Of a stretch of DNA of 64,000 nt, positions 29,801-39,941 are shown one piece after another (position 1 is the stretch's first letter; each line of letters starts with the position of its first letter). The notes below the pieces were generated by a model that ran no database searches, was not told the DNA's origin, and saw only the letters and a program-made list of their open reading frames with translations. The stretch is taken from assembly GCA_002163115.1 (NCBI GenBank), contig MAAI01000090.1, positions 60,888 to 124,887 on the forward strand. Direction: 5' to 3'. This DNA comes from Methylophaga sp. 41_12_T18. GTDB taxonomy: Bacteria; Pseudomonadota; Gammaproteobacteria; Nitrosococcales; Methylophagaceae. A program made the translations under genes and the position numbers.

Positions 29801-30133
29801 ATGACCGAACCAGTAGAAAAACTTGATGTTGAAGAGCTTAAAGAAGATGTGATTGAGATGCTTAAAACCATCTTTGATCCAGAAATCCCGGTGAATATAT
29901 ATGAGTTGGGACTGATCTACGATATTAAGATCAGTGATTCAGGCAATGTGTCGATTGATATGACACTCACAGCACCAGGTTGTCCTGTAGCCCAAACTTT
30001 TCCGGGTGAGATCGAAGAAAAAGTAGATACTGTCCCTGGCGTGAAAAAAACCAATGTTGAATTGGTATGGGAACCACCTTGGACAAAAGATCAAATGAGT
30101 GAAGCAGCCCAATTACAATTAGGCATGTTTTAA
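29801..30133 (+). CDS. sufT: SUF-associated DUF59/MIP18 protein SufT
   Basis: A 110-residue MIP18-family protein involved in Fe-S protein maturation. It has the hallmark motifs FDPEIPVNIYELGLIYDI (about residues 26-43), LTAPGCPVAQTFPGEIE and VELVWEPPWTKDQMSE; the Cys in APGCPV is the conserved one. It is six bases after sufU and ends the operon. The same domain occurs at the N-terminus of ApbC in this window. Confidence 0.93.
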   Translation: MTEPVEKLDVEELKEDVIEMLKTIFDPEIPVNIYELGLIYDIKISDSGNVSIDMTLTAPGCPVAQTFPGEIEEKVDTVPGVKKTNVELVWEPPWTKDQMSEAAQLQLGMF

Positions 30134-30146
30134 CTTATCGCTTTAA

Positions 30147-30165
30147 TATTGAAATTATTTCAATA
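30147..30165. repeat. 19-bp palindrome after the suf operon
   Basis: TATTGAAAT and ATTTCAATA flank a single T, giving a perfect 9-bp-arm palindrome, 13 bases after the sufT stop. It lacks a GC-rich stem, so it is more like a protein site than a terminator. Role unknown. Confidence 0.45.
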
Positions 30166-30197
30166 AACACAACAAGCAAATAATCCTTTATGATGGA

Positions 30198-30225
30198 TTA
30201 AGCCCTAATTTATATTAGGGCTTAA
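30198..30225. terminator. Inverted repeat between sufT and maeA, possible terminator
   Basis: Perfect 12-bp arms TTAAGCCCTAAT and ATTAGGGCTTAA around TTAT. The stem is strong but no T-run follows on either strand, so a rho-independent terminator is only one possibility; a transcript-end stabiliser or a hairpin in the maeA leader are others. Confidence 0.45.
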
Positions 30226-30252
30226 TACCATTGGTTTGATAAAGGAAACTTC

Positions 30253-31944
30253 ATGAGTTCGGAAAAATTACGTTCTGCTGTCTCCATTCCATTTTCTGGA
30301 ACCACCTTATTAAATATTCCGGTACTCAATAAAGGCTGTGCTTTTAGCGAGCAAGAACGAGAAGAGTTCAATCTAACTGGCCTATTGCCACGCCGACATG
30401 AAACCATCGAGCAACAAGTCAGTCGTGCTTATCAGCAATTATCTAGCTTTGACGAAGCTATCAATAAGCACATTTATCTACGTGCCATTCAAGACAAAAA
30501 CGAAACTTTATTTTATCGCTTAGTATTAGATCATATCGATGAAATCATGCCGTTGATTTATACACCGGTAGTAGGTGAGGCATGTGAGCGTTTTTCTGAG
30601 ATTTACCGCAATAACCGTGGTTTATTTATCGCCTATCCTGATCGCGATCAAATTGATGACATGTTAGCCAATGTCACTAAACAAAATATTAAAGTGATCG
30701 TGGTAACAGATGGTAGTCGTATTTTAGGCTTAGGTGACCAAGGTATTGGTGGCATGGGTATACCGATCGGAAAACTGTCTTTATATACTGCTTGTGGCGG
30801 TATCAGTCCAGCCTACACCTTACCGGTAACCTTAGACGTCGGTACGAATAACCAAACTTTATTAGATGACCCCTTATACATGGGCTGGCATCATAAACGG
30901 ATCGAACAACAAGAATATGATGATTTCGTTGATCTATTTGTTGAGGCCGTTAAAAAACGTTGGCCAACTGTATTGTTGCAGTTTGAAGATTTTGAACAAA
31001 AACATGCCTTGCCTATATTAAATCGCTACAAAGATGAAATCTGTTGCTTTAATGATGATATCCAAGGCACAGCATCAGTCACAGTGGGTACATTACTGGC
31101 CGCCAGTCATGCAACAAAAACTAAACTATCAGAGCAGAAAATTGTATTTTTAGGTGCAGGTGCAGCGGGTTGTGGTATTGCTGAACAAATTGTTGCCCAG
31201 ATGTGTGTCGAAGGTATCTCCGAGCAACAAGCTCGTAGCCAAATCTATATGGTGGGCCGTGAAGGTTTATTTACTGATAAGACTACGGCCTATGCCGCTT
31301 TCCAAGCTCCTTTTATTCACCAGTCAGCAGAATTAATAGACTGGCAGTTTGCAGGCGAATTTCCTAACCTAGAAGAAGTCATTGCTAATATAAAAGCGAC
31401 GGTATTAATTGGCGTATCGGGCCAGCCAGGATTATTTACTGAATCAGTGATTAAAACGATGGCAAAAGGTTGCGATCAACCGATCATCTTTCCATTAAGT
31501 AACCCATCGAGAAAGATTGAAGCGACACCACAAGACCTGTTGGTATGGACAAATGGTCAGGCTATTATTGCTACAGGCAGCCCGTTCACACCGGTTACAT
31601 TCAATGAGCAGGAATATGCTATCCCACAATGTAATAACAGTTATATATTCCCGGGGATAGGCCTTGCAGTTGTTGCTGCAAATATCCGTCGTATCAGTGA
31701 TGAAATGTTAATGACTGCCAGTGAAATATTAGCTTCTGAATCACCGCTAATTAAAGCAGGGCAGGGAAGCTTATTACCACCATTAACTGATATTGCTGAG
31801 CTAAGTAAGAAAATTGCTTTTGGCATTGGCAAGCTTGCTCAACAGCAAGGATTGGCAGAAGTGATTAGTGACGATGAGTTACTGAGTAATATTGAGGCGA
31901 ACTATTGGTTGCCGGAGTATCGGACATATAGACGAGCTGACTAG
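30253..31944 (+). CDS. maeA: NAD-dependent malic enzyme
   Basis: Oxidative decarboxylation of malate to pyruvate with NAD. At 563 residues it is the long form of E. coli MaeA/SfcA (565). Motifs in order: [53 protein letters not shown] (catalytic region), [35 protein letters not shown] and the nucleotide fold [23 protein letters not shown] lies upstream of the ATG. It is a single-gene unit between two hairpins. Confidence 0.95.
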   Translation: MSSEKLRSAVSIPFSGTTLLNIPVLNKGCAFSEQEREEFNLTGLLPRRHETIEQQVSRAYQQLSSFDEAINKHIYLRAIQDKNETLFYRLVLDHIDEIMPLIYTPVVGEACERFSEIYRNNRGLFIAYPDRDQIDDMLANVTKQNIKVIVVTDGSRILGLGDQGIGGMGIPIGKLSLYTACGGISPAYTLPVTLDVGTNNQTLLDDPLYMGWHHKRIEQQEYDDFVDLFVEAVKKRWPTVLLQFEDFEQKHALPILNRYKDEICCFNDDIQGTASVTVGTLLAASHATKTKLSEQKIVFLGAGAAGCGIAEQIVAQMCVEGISEQQARSQIYMVGREGLFTDKTTAYAAFQAPFIHQSAELIDWQFAGEFPNLEEVIANIKATVLIGVSGQPGLFTESVIKTMAKGCDQPIIFPLSNPSRKIEATPQDLLVWTNGQAIIATGSPFTPVTFNEQEYAIPQCNNSYIFPGIGLAVVAANIRRISDEMLMTASEILASESPLIKAGQGSLLPPLTDIAELSKKIAFGIGKLAQQQGLAEVISDDELLSNIEANYWLPEYRTYRRAD

Positions 31945-32015
31945 AATTAAAAATAGACGTCGTTGGTAATAGTAAATAATATAATTTGAAACATGGATAA
32001 TAAAGGGAATTATAG

Positions 32016-33344
32016 ATGGAACTATTTCTCATAGCAGCTGTAACAATTTTAATTACTATTCTTATTGTAAAACTAATTAAGTCTCATAAAAGAGTAATAG
32101 AACTAGAGACAAAATACTCGAAGATTCTTGATATAGAAGAGTATGTAAAAAAGTTTCATCATGAAAAGGTTTCTATGCAAAAGAAAATTTCTGAGATGAA
32201 ACAGGATTACAAAGAGAAAAGGGTGATTTTTGATCAGCTAAGAAGAGATGTTTCCACTTATGATGAAGATATTGAATTAATTGAACTTGGTTTTTATAAA
32301 TCACATTTTGATTTCGACACATCACATCAATACAAGAGTGAAATTATAAAAATTAAGCAACAACAGAAAGATATGGTGAGATCTCAAATTGCTATTTCTT
32401 GTGCCGCAGAGTGGAAAGTTGAAGGGAGTCGAGCAAAAGGTAAAGCGATGACTAATCGTGGAATAAAACTTACTGCTAGAGCTTTTAATAATGAGTGTGA
32501 GGCTGCTATTTCAAATGTTCGTTGGAATAATGTGACTAGAATGGAGGCAAGGTTAGAGAAAGCATTCGAGTCAATAAATAAGCTAAATCAATCTACTGCA
32601 ATAGTTATCTCCGATGATTATCTTAATTTAAAGTTAGATGAGCTACGTTTAGCTTATGAGTATTCAGAAAAAAAACAGCAAGAAAAAGAAGAGCAGTTAG
32701 AAATAAAACGTCAAATTCGTGAAGAAGCTAAGTTAGAAAAAGAGTTATCCAAAGCAATAAAAGAAGAAGAAAAATATAAAAAAATGCTGGAAGCGGCAAG
32801 GTTGGAAGCTGAACAGGCAGCGGGTAAAGAACTAGAGCTATTGAATGAAAAAATTTCACAATTAAGTGATGAATTAGAGAGTGCTCATCAATTAAGTGAA
32901 CGAGCTAAATCGATGGCACAGCAAACTAAGACTGGACACATTTATGTTATTTCAAATATAGGTTCATTTGGAGATGACATATATAAAATAGGGATGACTA
33001 GAAGATTAGAACCATTAGATAGAGTTAAAGAGTTAGGTGATGCAAGTGTTCCTTTTACTTTTGATGTACACGCAATGATTCATACAGAAGATGCGCCAGC
33101 ATTAGAAAATGCTTTACATAAAAAGTTTGAAGGAAAAAGACTTAACCTTGTTAATAATAGAAAAGAGTTTTTTGCAGTAAATTTGCAAGATATTGAAAAG
33201 GAAGTTCTGAAAATAAACCCTAAAGCTGAGTTTATTGAAACTGCAGAAGCTAAAGAATTTAGAGAGTCACAGAGTATCCTAGCAACACGTGAGCAACAAA
33301 GTAAACTTTCTAAAGTTATGAGTGAGTATCCAGAGACTCTCTGA
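32016..33344 (+). CDS. DUF4041 protein with C-terminal GIY-YIG (T5orf172) domain
   Basis: A 442-residue protein: an N-terminal membrane segment (residues 2-22), a coiled-coil start, a DUF4041 region (about 70-220, with ELGFYKSHFDFDTSHQYK and AAEWKVEGSRAKGKAM), a long charged coiled coil (about 215-300), then a GIY-YIG-type domain of the T5orf172/MUG113 group: GHIYVISN at 307-314, IYKIGMTRR at 322-330 and the candidate catalytic Glu364 in ALENALHKKF. Genes of this type are typical of phages and mobile regions; nuclease activity is inferred. The coding sequence is visibly richer in A+T than maeA and the flanking genes. It stands alone with a strong terminator behind it. Confidence 0.82.
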   Translation: MELFLIAAVTILITILIVKLIKSHKRVIELETKYSKILDIEEYVKKFHHEKVSMQKKISEMKQDYKEKRVIFDQLRRDVSTYDEDIELIELGFYKSHFDFDTSHQYKSEIIKIKQQQKDMVRSQIAISCAAEWKVEGSRAKGKAMTNRGIKLTARAFNNECEAAISNVRWNNVTRMEARLEKAFESINKLNQSTAIVISDDYLNLKLDELRLAYEYSEKKQQEKEEQLEIKRQIREEAKLEKELSKAIKEEEKYKKMLEAARLEAEQAAGKELELLNEKISQLSDELESAHQLSERAKSMAQQTKTGHIYVISNIGSFGDDIYKIGMTRRLEPLDRVKELGDASVPFTFDVHAMIHTEDAPALENALHKKFEGKRLNLVNNRKEFFAVNLQDIEKEVLKINPKAEFIETAEAKEFRESQSILATREQQSKLSKVMSEYPETL

Positions 33345-33362
33345 AAATTAATGATAGTTAAT

Positions 33363-33400
33363 AAAAAAGCCCGTTAGCAGTAATGCTAACGGGCTTTTTT
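33363..33400. terminator. Bidirectional rho-independent terminator
   Basis: Perfect 17-bp inverted repeat with arms AAAAAAGCCCGTTAGCA and TGCTAACGGGCTTTTTT around GTAA. It lies between the convergent DUF4041 and ferritin genes. Confidence 0.95.
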
Positions 33401-33419
33401 GTGCAGCTGTAAAATGAGC

Positions 33420-33887
33420 TTACATCATTGCTTGTGTGTAGTTTTCTAAACCCATTTTGTCGATTAAGCCGAGTTGCTGCTCTAACCAGTAAGTGTGGTC
33501 AAGTTCGGTGTCTTCTAGTTGTTTAACTAACATAACCCGAGTTTCGTAGTCTTGTTCTTGTTCACAGAGTGCTATCGCTGCTTTAAGTGCTTTAACAACT
33601 GAGTATTCAAGGTCGAGATCTTTTTGTAGCATCTCAGGTACAGTGCGACCGATGTTGATTGGTTCACGAACGGTTAGGTTTGGAAGCCCTTCTAAAAACA
33701 AAATACGTTTGATCATCTGATCTGCATGATCGGTTTCATCTTGCATTTCGTGAGCGATACGTTCTTCTAGTTTACTTAAACCAAAGTCTTCATACATACG
33801 TGAATGGATGAAATATTGATCCATTGCAGTTAACTCACCGGCTAACAATGTATTAAGAACATCGATTATTTTTTGACTACCTTTCAT
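33420..33887 (-). CDS. Bacterioferritin-family ferritin lacking the haem-binding Met
   Basis: Iron-storage protein of 155 residues, forming a 24-subunit shell in its family. The ferroxidase ligands are present: Glu18, Glu51, His54, Glu94 and Glu128-x-x-His131. The residue after Glu51 is Thr52 instead of the Met that ligates haem in E. coli Bfr (Met52), and there is one extra residue before the last ligand pair. Both features, and the end DTELDHTYWLEQQLGLIDKMGLENY, resemble the Pseudomonas aeruginosa protein called BfrA and later FtnA, so a haem-free ferritin or a partner of a haem-binding subunit is likely. AAGGAAAG is the ribosome binding site; a terminator-like hairpin directly precedes it. 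Confidence 0.9.
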   Translation of the reverse strand: MKGSQKIIDVLNTLLAGELTAMDQYFIHSRMYEDFGLSKLEERIAHEMQDETDHADQMIKRILFLEGLPNLTVREPINIGRTVPEMLQKDLDLEYSVVKALKAAIALCEQEQDYETRVMLVKQLEDTELDHTYWLEQQLGLIDKMGLENYTQAMM

Positions 33888-33898
33888 TTTCTTTCCTT

Positions 33899-33937
33899 AA
33901 AAAAAGGGATAGATTTAACGTTGATTAAATCTACCCC
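33899..33937 (-). terminator. Terminator of valS abutting the ferritin ribosome binding site
   Basis: On the minus strand a hairpin with arms of 13 bases (12 pairs; inner arms TAGATTTAA/TTAAATCTA, outer GGG/CCC) around TCAACG is followed by seven T. It starts 25 bases after the valS stop. The T run touches AAGGAAAG, the ferritin ribosome binding site, so the ferritin transcript would have to cross this terminator. Confidence 0.8.
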
Positions 33938-33962
33938 ATATATCCAAAGTATTGGCTTTTGC

Positions 33963-36731
33963 TTAAGCTAAAGACTCACGTTGTTGTTTTAACTGAGACA
34001 AAGATTGTTCCATTTCAGTTAATTTATCACGTTCTTTTTGCACGACTTCAGCCGGCGCTTTTGCTACGTAATTTTCATTATTTAACTTACCTGATGATTG
34101 CTTGATCACTTTTTCTAATTTAGTAATTTCTTTATCTAGGCGTTGAATCTCAGCACCTTTATCAATCAAGCCTTCTAGTGGAATTAATATTTCCATTTTG
34201 CCGACCAAGGCTGTTGCTGCTGCCGGAGCTTCGCCTTCGAGTAAGCTGATATTTTCTAGGTTGGCTAAGCGGCTTAAAAACTCACTGTTATTTGCTACGC
34301 GATCAATATCTTGTTGCTGACTGTCTTTCAAGATAACTGGCAATTGTTTCTTCGGCGGAATGTTCATTTGTGAACGAATTGAACGAACACCGGTAATGAA
34401 GTCCATTACCCATTCCATTTCAGCTACGGCATCAGCATCGACTTTACTTTGATCAGCGATTGGATACGCTTGGTTCATAATACTGTCGCCAGACCTATTT
34501 AAATCAATTCGGCCAGCCAACGGTGCAACAGTTTGCCAGATTTCTTCGGTGATAAAAGGCATGAACGGGTGGGTCATTCGTAAGGTCGCTTCTAATACGC
34601 GAACTAAGGTACGACGAGTACCCCGTTTAGCTGCCTCAGAAGAACTATCACTGGTTAAAACTGGTTTAGATAGCTCTAAGTACCAACTACAGTAGTTATC
34701 CCAAATAAACTCATAAATACCTTGGGCTGCATGGTCAAAACGGTAACCATCAATAGCGGCAGTGACTTGTTGTTCTGTGGTTTGTAACTTAGAAATAATC
34801 CAACGGTCAGCTAAGCTTAATTCCACATCATCATTATCAATACCGGTATCTTGATCTTCAGTATTCATTAATACATAACGAGCAGCATTCCATAACTTGT
34901 TACAGAAGTTACGGTAACCACCGATGCGATTCATATCAAAGTTGATATCGCGGCCAGTCGACGCTAGTGAAGCAAAGGTGAAACGTAAAGCATCAGTACC
35001 GTGCGATTCAATACCATCTGGAAATTCTTTACGAGTAGCTTTTTCGATTTTAGGTGCTGCTTTAGGATTCATTAAGCCAGTAGTACGTTTTTTAACTAAT
35101 GACTCTAAATCAATGCCATCAATAATATCGATAGGATCTAATACATTTCCTTTCGATTTTGACATCTTATGACCTTGAGAATCACGAACTAAACCGTGGA
35201 TATAGACTTCTTTAAATGGCACATCGTCCATAAATTTCAAGCCCATCATCATCATTCTGGCTACCCAGAAGAAGATAATGTCGAATCCTGTCACTAGAAC
35301 TGAACCTGGATACCATGTATTAACAGCATCGGTATTTTCAGGCCAACCTTGAGTTGAAAATGGCCATAGTGCAGACGAGAACCAGGTATCTAATACATCG
35401 TCATCTTGTCTAAGGTTTACGTCGTCAGCTATATTGTTTTCAGCACGTACGGTTGCTTCATCATTAGCAACATAAACATTGCCTTCATCGTCATACCAAG
35501 CTGGGATACGGTGGCCCCACCAGATTTGACGAGAGATACACCAATCTTGAATACCATCCATCCAGTTATAGAAGGTTTTATCCCAGTTACCCGGTACAAA
35601 CTTAATCTTGCCTTCTTGCACGGCTTTAACTGCTGGCTCAGCTAATGCATCGGCTTTAACATACCATTGGTCTGTTAAGTAGGGTTCGATCACCGCGCCA
35701 CTACGATCACCACGAGGCACCATTAATGTGTGATCTTTGATGCTATCTAATAAGCCTAGATCATCGAAATCTTGCACGATGACTTTACGCGCTTTATAAC
35801 GATCTAAACCACGGTATTTTTCTGGTGCGTTGTCATTAATAGCAGCATCAATGGTTAAGATATTAATTTTTTCTAAGTCATGACGTTGACCCATCTCGGC
35901 ATCATTAAAGTCATGAGCAGGGGTGATTTTTACACAACCAGTACCAAACTCTTGGTCGACATAATCATCAGCGATAATTGGAATTTCACGACCCACTAAT
36001 GGCAAGGTAATTGTTTTGCCAATTAAGTGTTGGTAGCGTTCATCTTCTGGATGAACAGCAACGGCACTGTCACCTAACATTGTTTCAGGACGAGTAGTGG
36101 CAACCACTAAATGACCAGAACCGTCTGTTAATGGGTATTTAAAGTGCCATAAGTGACCAGCTTCTTCTTCTGATAATACTTCTAAATCAGAAACGGCTGT
36201 ATGTAGAACCGGATCCCAGTTAACTAAACGTTTACCGCGATATATCAAACCTTCTTTGTGTAATTCAACAAACACATGTTTGACTGCTTTAGATAAGTCT
36301 TCATCCATAGTGAAACGGTCACGAGACCAATCTAATGATGAACCTAGACGACGTAATTGACGGGTAATGTTGTTACCAGATTCTTCTTTCCAGTCCCAAA
36401 TACGGTCAATAAATTTTTCACGACCCAAGTCATGACGTGTCTTACCTTCAGCGTTTAATTGGCGTTCAACTACCATCTGAGTAGCGATACCCGCGTGATC
36501 AGTACCGGGTTGCCATAAGGTATTATCACCTTTCATCCGATGGTAACGGGTTAAGGTATCCATGATGGTATTGTTAAAACCATGACCCATGTGCAGACTG
36601 CCCGTGACATTGGGTGGTGGCAACATGATAGCGTAAGGAGTGCCTTCACCTGTGGGCTTAAATTCGCCGTTGTCTTCCCATGTTTTATACCAGTGTTGTT
36701 CGATTTGGTCGGGGCTATATGTCTTTTCCAT
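33963..36731 (-). CDS. valS: Valyl-tRNA synthetase
   Basis: Charges tRNA-Val in the cytoplasm. Class I motifs are [13 protein letters not shown] (about residues 38-50) and [12 protein letters not shown] near 540; the CP1 editing domain contains [19 protein letters not shown]. The C-terminal 65 residues are the valyl-specific coiled-coil arm ([18 protein letters not shown]). At 922 residues it is slightly shorter than E. coli ValS (951). It follows holC and pepA on the same strand, the standard gammaproteobacterial order. Confidence 0.97.
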   Translation of the reverse strand: MEKTYSPDQIEQHWYKTWEDNGEFKPTGEGTPYAIMLPPPNVTGSLHMGHGFNNTIMDTLTRYHRMKGDNTLWQPGTDHAGIATQMVVERQLNAEGKTRHDLGREKFIDRIWDWKEESGNNITRQLRRLGSSLDWSRDRFTMDEDLSKAVKHVFVELHKEGLIYRGKRLVNWDPVLHTAVSDLEVLSEEEAGHLWHFKYPLTDGSGHLVVATTRPETMLGDSAVAVHPEDERYQHLIGKTITLPLVGREIPIIADDYVDQEFGTGCVKITPAHDFNDAEMGQRHDLEKINILTIDAAINDNAPEKYRGLDRYKARKVIVQDFDDLGLLDSIKDHTLMVPRGDRSGAVIEPYLTDQWYVKADALAEPAVKAVQEGKIKFVPGNWDKTFYNWMDGIQDWCISRQIWWGHRIPAWYDDEGNVYVANDEATVRAENNIADDVNLRQDDDVLDTWFSSALWPFSTQGWPENTDAVNTWYPGSVLVTGFDIIFFWVARMMMMGLKFMDDVPFKEVYIHGLVRDSQGHKMSKSKGNVLDPIDIIDGIDLESLVKKRTTGLMNPKAAPKIEKATRKEFPDGIESHGTDALRFTFASLASTGRDINFDMNRIGGYRNFCNKLWNAARYVLMNTEDQDTGIDNDDVELSLADRWIISKLQTTEQQVTAAIDGYRFDHAAQGIYEFIWDNYCSWYLELSKPVLTSDSSSEAAKRGTRRTLVRVLEATLRMTHPFMPFITEEIWQTVAPLAGRIDLNRSGDSIMNQAYPIADQSKVDADAVAEMEWVMDFITGVRSIRSQMNIPPKKQLPVILKDSQQQDIDRVANNSEFLSRLANLENISLLEGEAPAAATALVGKMEILIPLEGLIDKGAEIQRLDKEITKLEKVIKQSSGKLNNENYVAKAPAEVVQKERDKLTEMEQSLSQLKQQRESLA

Positions 36732-36793
36732 GTTTCTCTATGGTTTTATAAGTGAGTAAAAAGGGAATTATACGCGAGTTAGCAGCATTAATA

Positions 36794-37219
36794 TTAGATA
36801 CGGAATGTTTCTAAATCATAGCCACGCTGTCGGTAAAACTGAAAACGCTCTCGGCCTGCCAGCTTGATGTCTTCATCGTCGTTGATCAATTCGGCCATGC
36901 GTTCAAACTGGCTAAAAAATAACGGTTGAGTAGCATCGAGGTTGATGAGCAAATCCATTAATCGTGGCGGTTTAACATCATGACCAATTAATACCGGACA
37001 ACCATCAGACTCTTGACCATCGTTGAGTTGATGCGGCACAAAACTATCAGCGCGAAATGACCATAAAGTTTGGTTTATTATTTCGCTTTGCTGAGAATTT
37101 TGAGTATGAATATAAACGTGCTTACCTAACTTATAGGCTTTTTCAGCTAAGCGACAGGCAAATACCTGCCGCTCATTTTCTTGCTGACCTTTAAGTACGT
37201 AAAAACTAATACGAGTCAT
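36794..37219 (-). CDS. holC: DNA polymerase III chi subunit
   Basis: Clamp-loader accessory protein that links the replisome to SSB. The 141-residue protein has the family pattern RISFYVL, ACRLAEKAYKLGKHVYIHTQ, LWSFRADSFVPHQL, CPVLIGHD and ERFQFYRQRGYDLETFRI. It lies 8 bases after pepA and 62 bases before valS on the minus strand, as in E. coli. Confidence 0.93.
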   Translation of the reverse strand: MTRISFYVLKGQQENERQVFACRLAEKAYKLGKHVYIHTQNSQQSEIINQTLWSFRADSFVPHQLNDGQESDGCPVLIGHDVKPPRLMDLLINLDATQPLFFSQFERMAELINDDEDIKLAGRERFQFYRQRGYDLETFRI

Positions 37220-37227
37220 GAACTGAC

Positions 37228-38721
37228 TTAGCTATTAGCTTCGATACGATTTAATAGGAATTGAACTAGCATTGGCACTGGGCGACCTGTGGCACCTTTT
37301 GCTTTGCCACTGTTCCAAGCGGTACCAGCAATATCTAAATGTGCCCAATCAAATTTCTCAGTGAAACGAGACAGGAAACATGCTGCGGTAACACTGCCAG
37401 CTTCTTTACCACCGATATTAGCAATATCAGCAAAGTTACTATCTAATTGTGGTTGGTAATCATCCCAAATCGGTAACTGCCAGCCACGATCATGACTGTC
37501 TGTACCTGCTTGTAATAATGCATCAGCCAAGTCTTGATTGTTTGAGAATACACCAGTGGTGTGGCTACCTAATGCAACAATGATCGCACCGGTTAAGGTT
37601 GCAATATCAACGACTACAGCTGGATCAAAACGTTCGCTGTAAGTAAGAGCATCACATAAGATCAAACGACCTTCAGCATCGGTGTTTAAAATTTCGATAG
37701 TTTTGCCAGCCATGCTTGTCACTACATCGCCTGGCTTATTAGCATCGCCATCCGGCATGTTTTCAGAACTAGGTACTACGCCGACAACGTTAATAGGTAA
37801 GTTCAATTCAGCAATAGCGGTGATAGTGCCAAATACGCTAGCAGAACCACACATGTCGTATTTCATTTCATCCATGCCTTGTGAGGATTTTAATGAAATA
37901 CCACCGGCGTCAAAGGTCAAACCTTTACCAACTAAAACAACGGGTTTGTCATCACCAGCACCTTGGTAGTTCATAGTGATCAATTTTGCTGGTTGGCGGC
38001 TACCACGTGATACCGACAAGAATGAGCCCATGCCCAGTTCAGCCATTTCTTCTTCTTCTAGAATGGTTGTTTCAACACTATCAAAGCGTTGACCAATTGC
38101 AATCGCTTGCTCTGCAAGGTAGGTTGGTGTGCAGATATTACCTGGGAAATTGCCTAACTCACGAGCCAGGTTCATACCATTACCAATGGCTTGACCTGTT
38201 TTAGCGGCAACTGCAAATTCATCGTTGGTAGCAGCATTTGCATTAAACCCCAATTTTTCTAATGGGTTTTCAGTTGGTTTTGGTTCACTGGTAGCCAATG
38301 AATATTTGTATAAGGCTGTTTCAGTATTGATAACCGTTTGACGGACAGTCCAACTGGCAGATTTGTCATTAACTGTTACTTCAGCCAAGCAGCTAGTCGC
38401 AGAGCTTGCACCTGAATCATTAAGCGCTTTAGCCATCGCAGAGCTTGCAGTGTTGAAGCTGTTTTCAGTCACTTTATCTTGTTTGCCACAGCCAACAAGT
38501 AATACTCGGGTACTTGCGATGCCTTCAACATCATGCAACATAAATGTTTGGCCAGCTTTGCCTGACATGTCACCACGGTCAATAATGCGGCTAATTACAT
38601 CGTTACCAAGCTCATTAATCGCTTGTGCACTTGCACTTAATTGTCCTTGTTCAAATACGGCTACTACAAGGCAATCAGTTTTATGTGTTGCCAGAGCTTC
38701 AGTTGTGACAAAATACTGCAT
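37228..38721 (-). CDS. pepA: Leucyl aminopeptidase (cytosol aminopeptidase)
   Basis: M17 dimetal aminopeptidase, hexameric in the family; in E. coli PepA is also a DNA-binding cofactor in plasmid dimer resolution and carAB control. The 497-residue protein has VGKGLTFDAGGISLK with the metal-binding Lys and Asp, MKYDMCGSASVFG, and the signature NTDAEGRLILCDALTY. I chose the ATG at 38721, which has GGAGAAATT directly upstream; a start at 38760 would add 13 residues of unfamily-like sequence. It is divergent from lptF with 86 bases between starts. Confidence 0.96.
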   Translation of the reverse strand: MQYFVTTEALATHKTDCLVVAVFEQGQLSASAQAINELGNDVISRIIDRGDMSGKAGQTFMLHDVEGIASTRVLLVGCGKQDKVTENSFNTASSAMAKALNDSGASSATSCLAEVTVNDKSASWTVRQTVINTETALYKYSLATSEPKPTENPLEKLGFNANAATNDEFAVAAKTGQAIGNGMNLARELGNFPGNICTPTYLAEQAIAIGQRFDSVETTILEEEEMAELGMGSFLSVSRGSRQPAKLITMNYQGAGDDKPVVLVGKGLTFDAGGISLKSSQGMDEMKYDMCGSASVFGTITAIAELNLPINVVGVVPSSENMPDGDANKPGDVVTSMAGKTIEILNTDAEGRLILCDALTYSERFDPAVVVDIATLTGAIIVALGSHTTGVFSNNQDLADALLQAGTDSHDRGWQLPIWDDYQPQLDSNFADIANIGGKEAGSVTAACFLSRFTEKFDWAHLDIAGTAWNSGKAKGATGRPVPMLVQFLLNRIEANS

Positions 38722-38807
38722 AATTTCTCCTATGAGACTAGATGATTTAGACTGCAACAATGAACAGCGTCTAATTAGCCGCCTATTTTAACTAAGACCA
38801 TTAAATA

Positions 38808-39941
38808 ATGCCCGTTCTTCGTCAATTTTTTCATTCTTACCTGTCGGTACTAGACCGTTATTTGCTACGTGAGTTCATCTTGAACTTATTGGCAGTGGTC
38901 AGTGTTTTATGGTTAATCTTTATTGCTACTCGCTTTGCACGTTATTTAGCACAAGCGGCAGTAGGCAATTTACCGGGTGAGGTTATTTTTACCTTATTGG
39001 GCTATAGCTCCTTAGGTGCATTGTCGTTACTGTTGCCGATAGGCGCATTTTTAGCGGTAATGTTAGCCTTGGGCCGAATGAGTTCTGATAATGAACTTAC
39101 GGTCATTGCGGCATGTGGAATTCCGGCACAACGATTGATACGCAATGTCACCTTATTTTCAGGTTCAATTGCATTGATTGTGGCGGTTTTATCGTTACTT
39201 ATCGTGCCCAATGTCTTATCTGGTCGCTATGAACTTGAGCAGCAAGCAAAGTTGACTGCGGATACTAGCGGTCTTGTTGCCGGTAGTTTTAAAGAAAGTC
39301 GTGATGGTGAATGGACGTTTTACTCGGAAGGTTTAAGTGAAAATAAGCAGGGTATGGATAATGTCTTTATCGAAATCCATCGAGAAGACAAACCGCTGAT
39401 TTTCCGGGCCAAACATGGCTTTTTTGAAATTGATAGTGAAACGGGTAACAAATACTTAGTACTAGAAGACGGCTATCGTTATGAAGGCCAAGCGGGGCAG
39501 CAAGACTTTACCATTGCTGAATATGCTTCACATAGTATTTTGGTTGAAAAGGGCGAGCAGAAAAAAGCCCGAGAACGGCATAAGGCTTTACCAACTAGCA
39601 TGTTATGGCAACGTGGTAACAATAAAGATCTCGCCGAGCTCCAATGGCGTTTTTCAGCGGTAATTATGACAGTGGTGTTATGTTTGATCGCGATTAATCT
39701 AGCCAATGCAGGACCACGTAAAGGCCGCTATGCCGGCTTCTTTCCTGCCATCTTGGTCTACATTATATATAGCAATCTATTGGGTGTGACTCGGGCTTGG
39801 GTGACTAAAGGTGTTGTAGCGCCATGGTTTGGTGCAATTTGGGTGCATGTATTAATGGTAGCCATTTTATTAGTAGTGATTAACCGACACAAATTACGTT
39901 ATCAATGGCTGCAGTATCAAAAAACGAGGCAGGCATCATGA
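38808..39941 (+). CDS. lptF: LPS export ABC transporter permease LptF
   Basis: Inner-membrane permease of LptB2FG, which extracts lipopolysaccharide from the inner membrane. The 377-residue protein has the YjgP/YjgQ layout: RYLLREFILNLLAVVSVLWLIF as TM1, ARYLAQAAVGNLP, three N-terminal membrane segments, a periplasmic beta-jellyroll (about 130-270) and three C-terminal segments with GPRKGRYAGFFPAILVYIIYSNL. It overlaps lptG by four bases (ATGA). Confidence 0.95.
   Translation: MPVLRQFFHSYLSVLDRYLLREFILNLLAVVSVLWLIFIATRFARYLAQAAVGNLPGEVIFTLLGYSSLGALSLLLPIGAFLAVMLALGRMSSDNELTVIAACGIPAQRLIRNVTLFSGSIALIVAVLSLLIVPNVLSGRYELEQQAKLTADTSGLVAGSFKESRDGEWTFYSEGLSENKQGMDNVFIEIHREDKPLIFRAKHGFFEIDSETGNKYLVLEDGYRYEGQAGQQDFTIAEYASHSILVEKGEQKKARERHKALPTSMLWQRGNNKDLAELQWRFSAVIMTVVLCLIAINLANAGPRKGRYAGFFPAILVYIIYSNLLGVTRAWVTKGVVAPWFGAIWVHVLMVAILLVVINRHKLRYQWLQYQKTRQAS

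Noticed and set aside
32016..33400. Prophage remnant around the DUF4041 gene
   Set aside because: No integrase, attachment-site duplication or other phage genes are present; a single accessory gene is all that can be supported.
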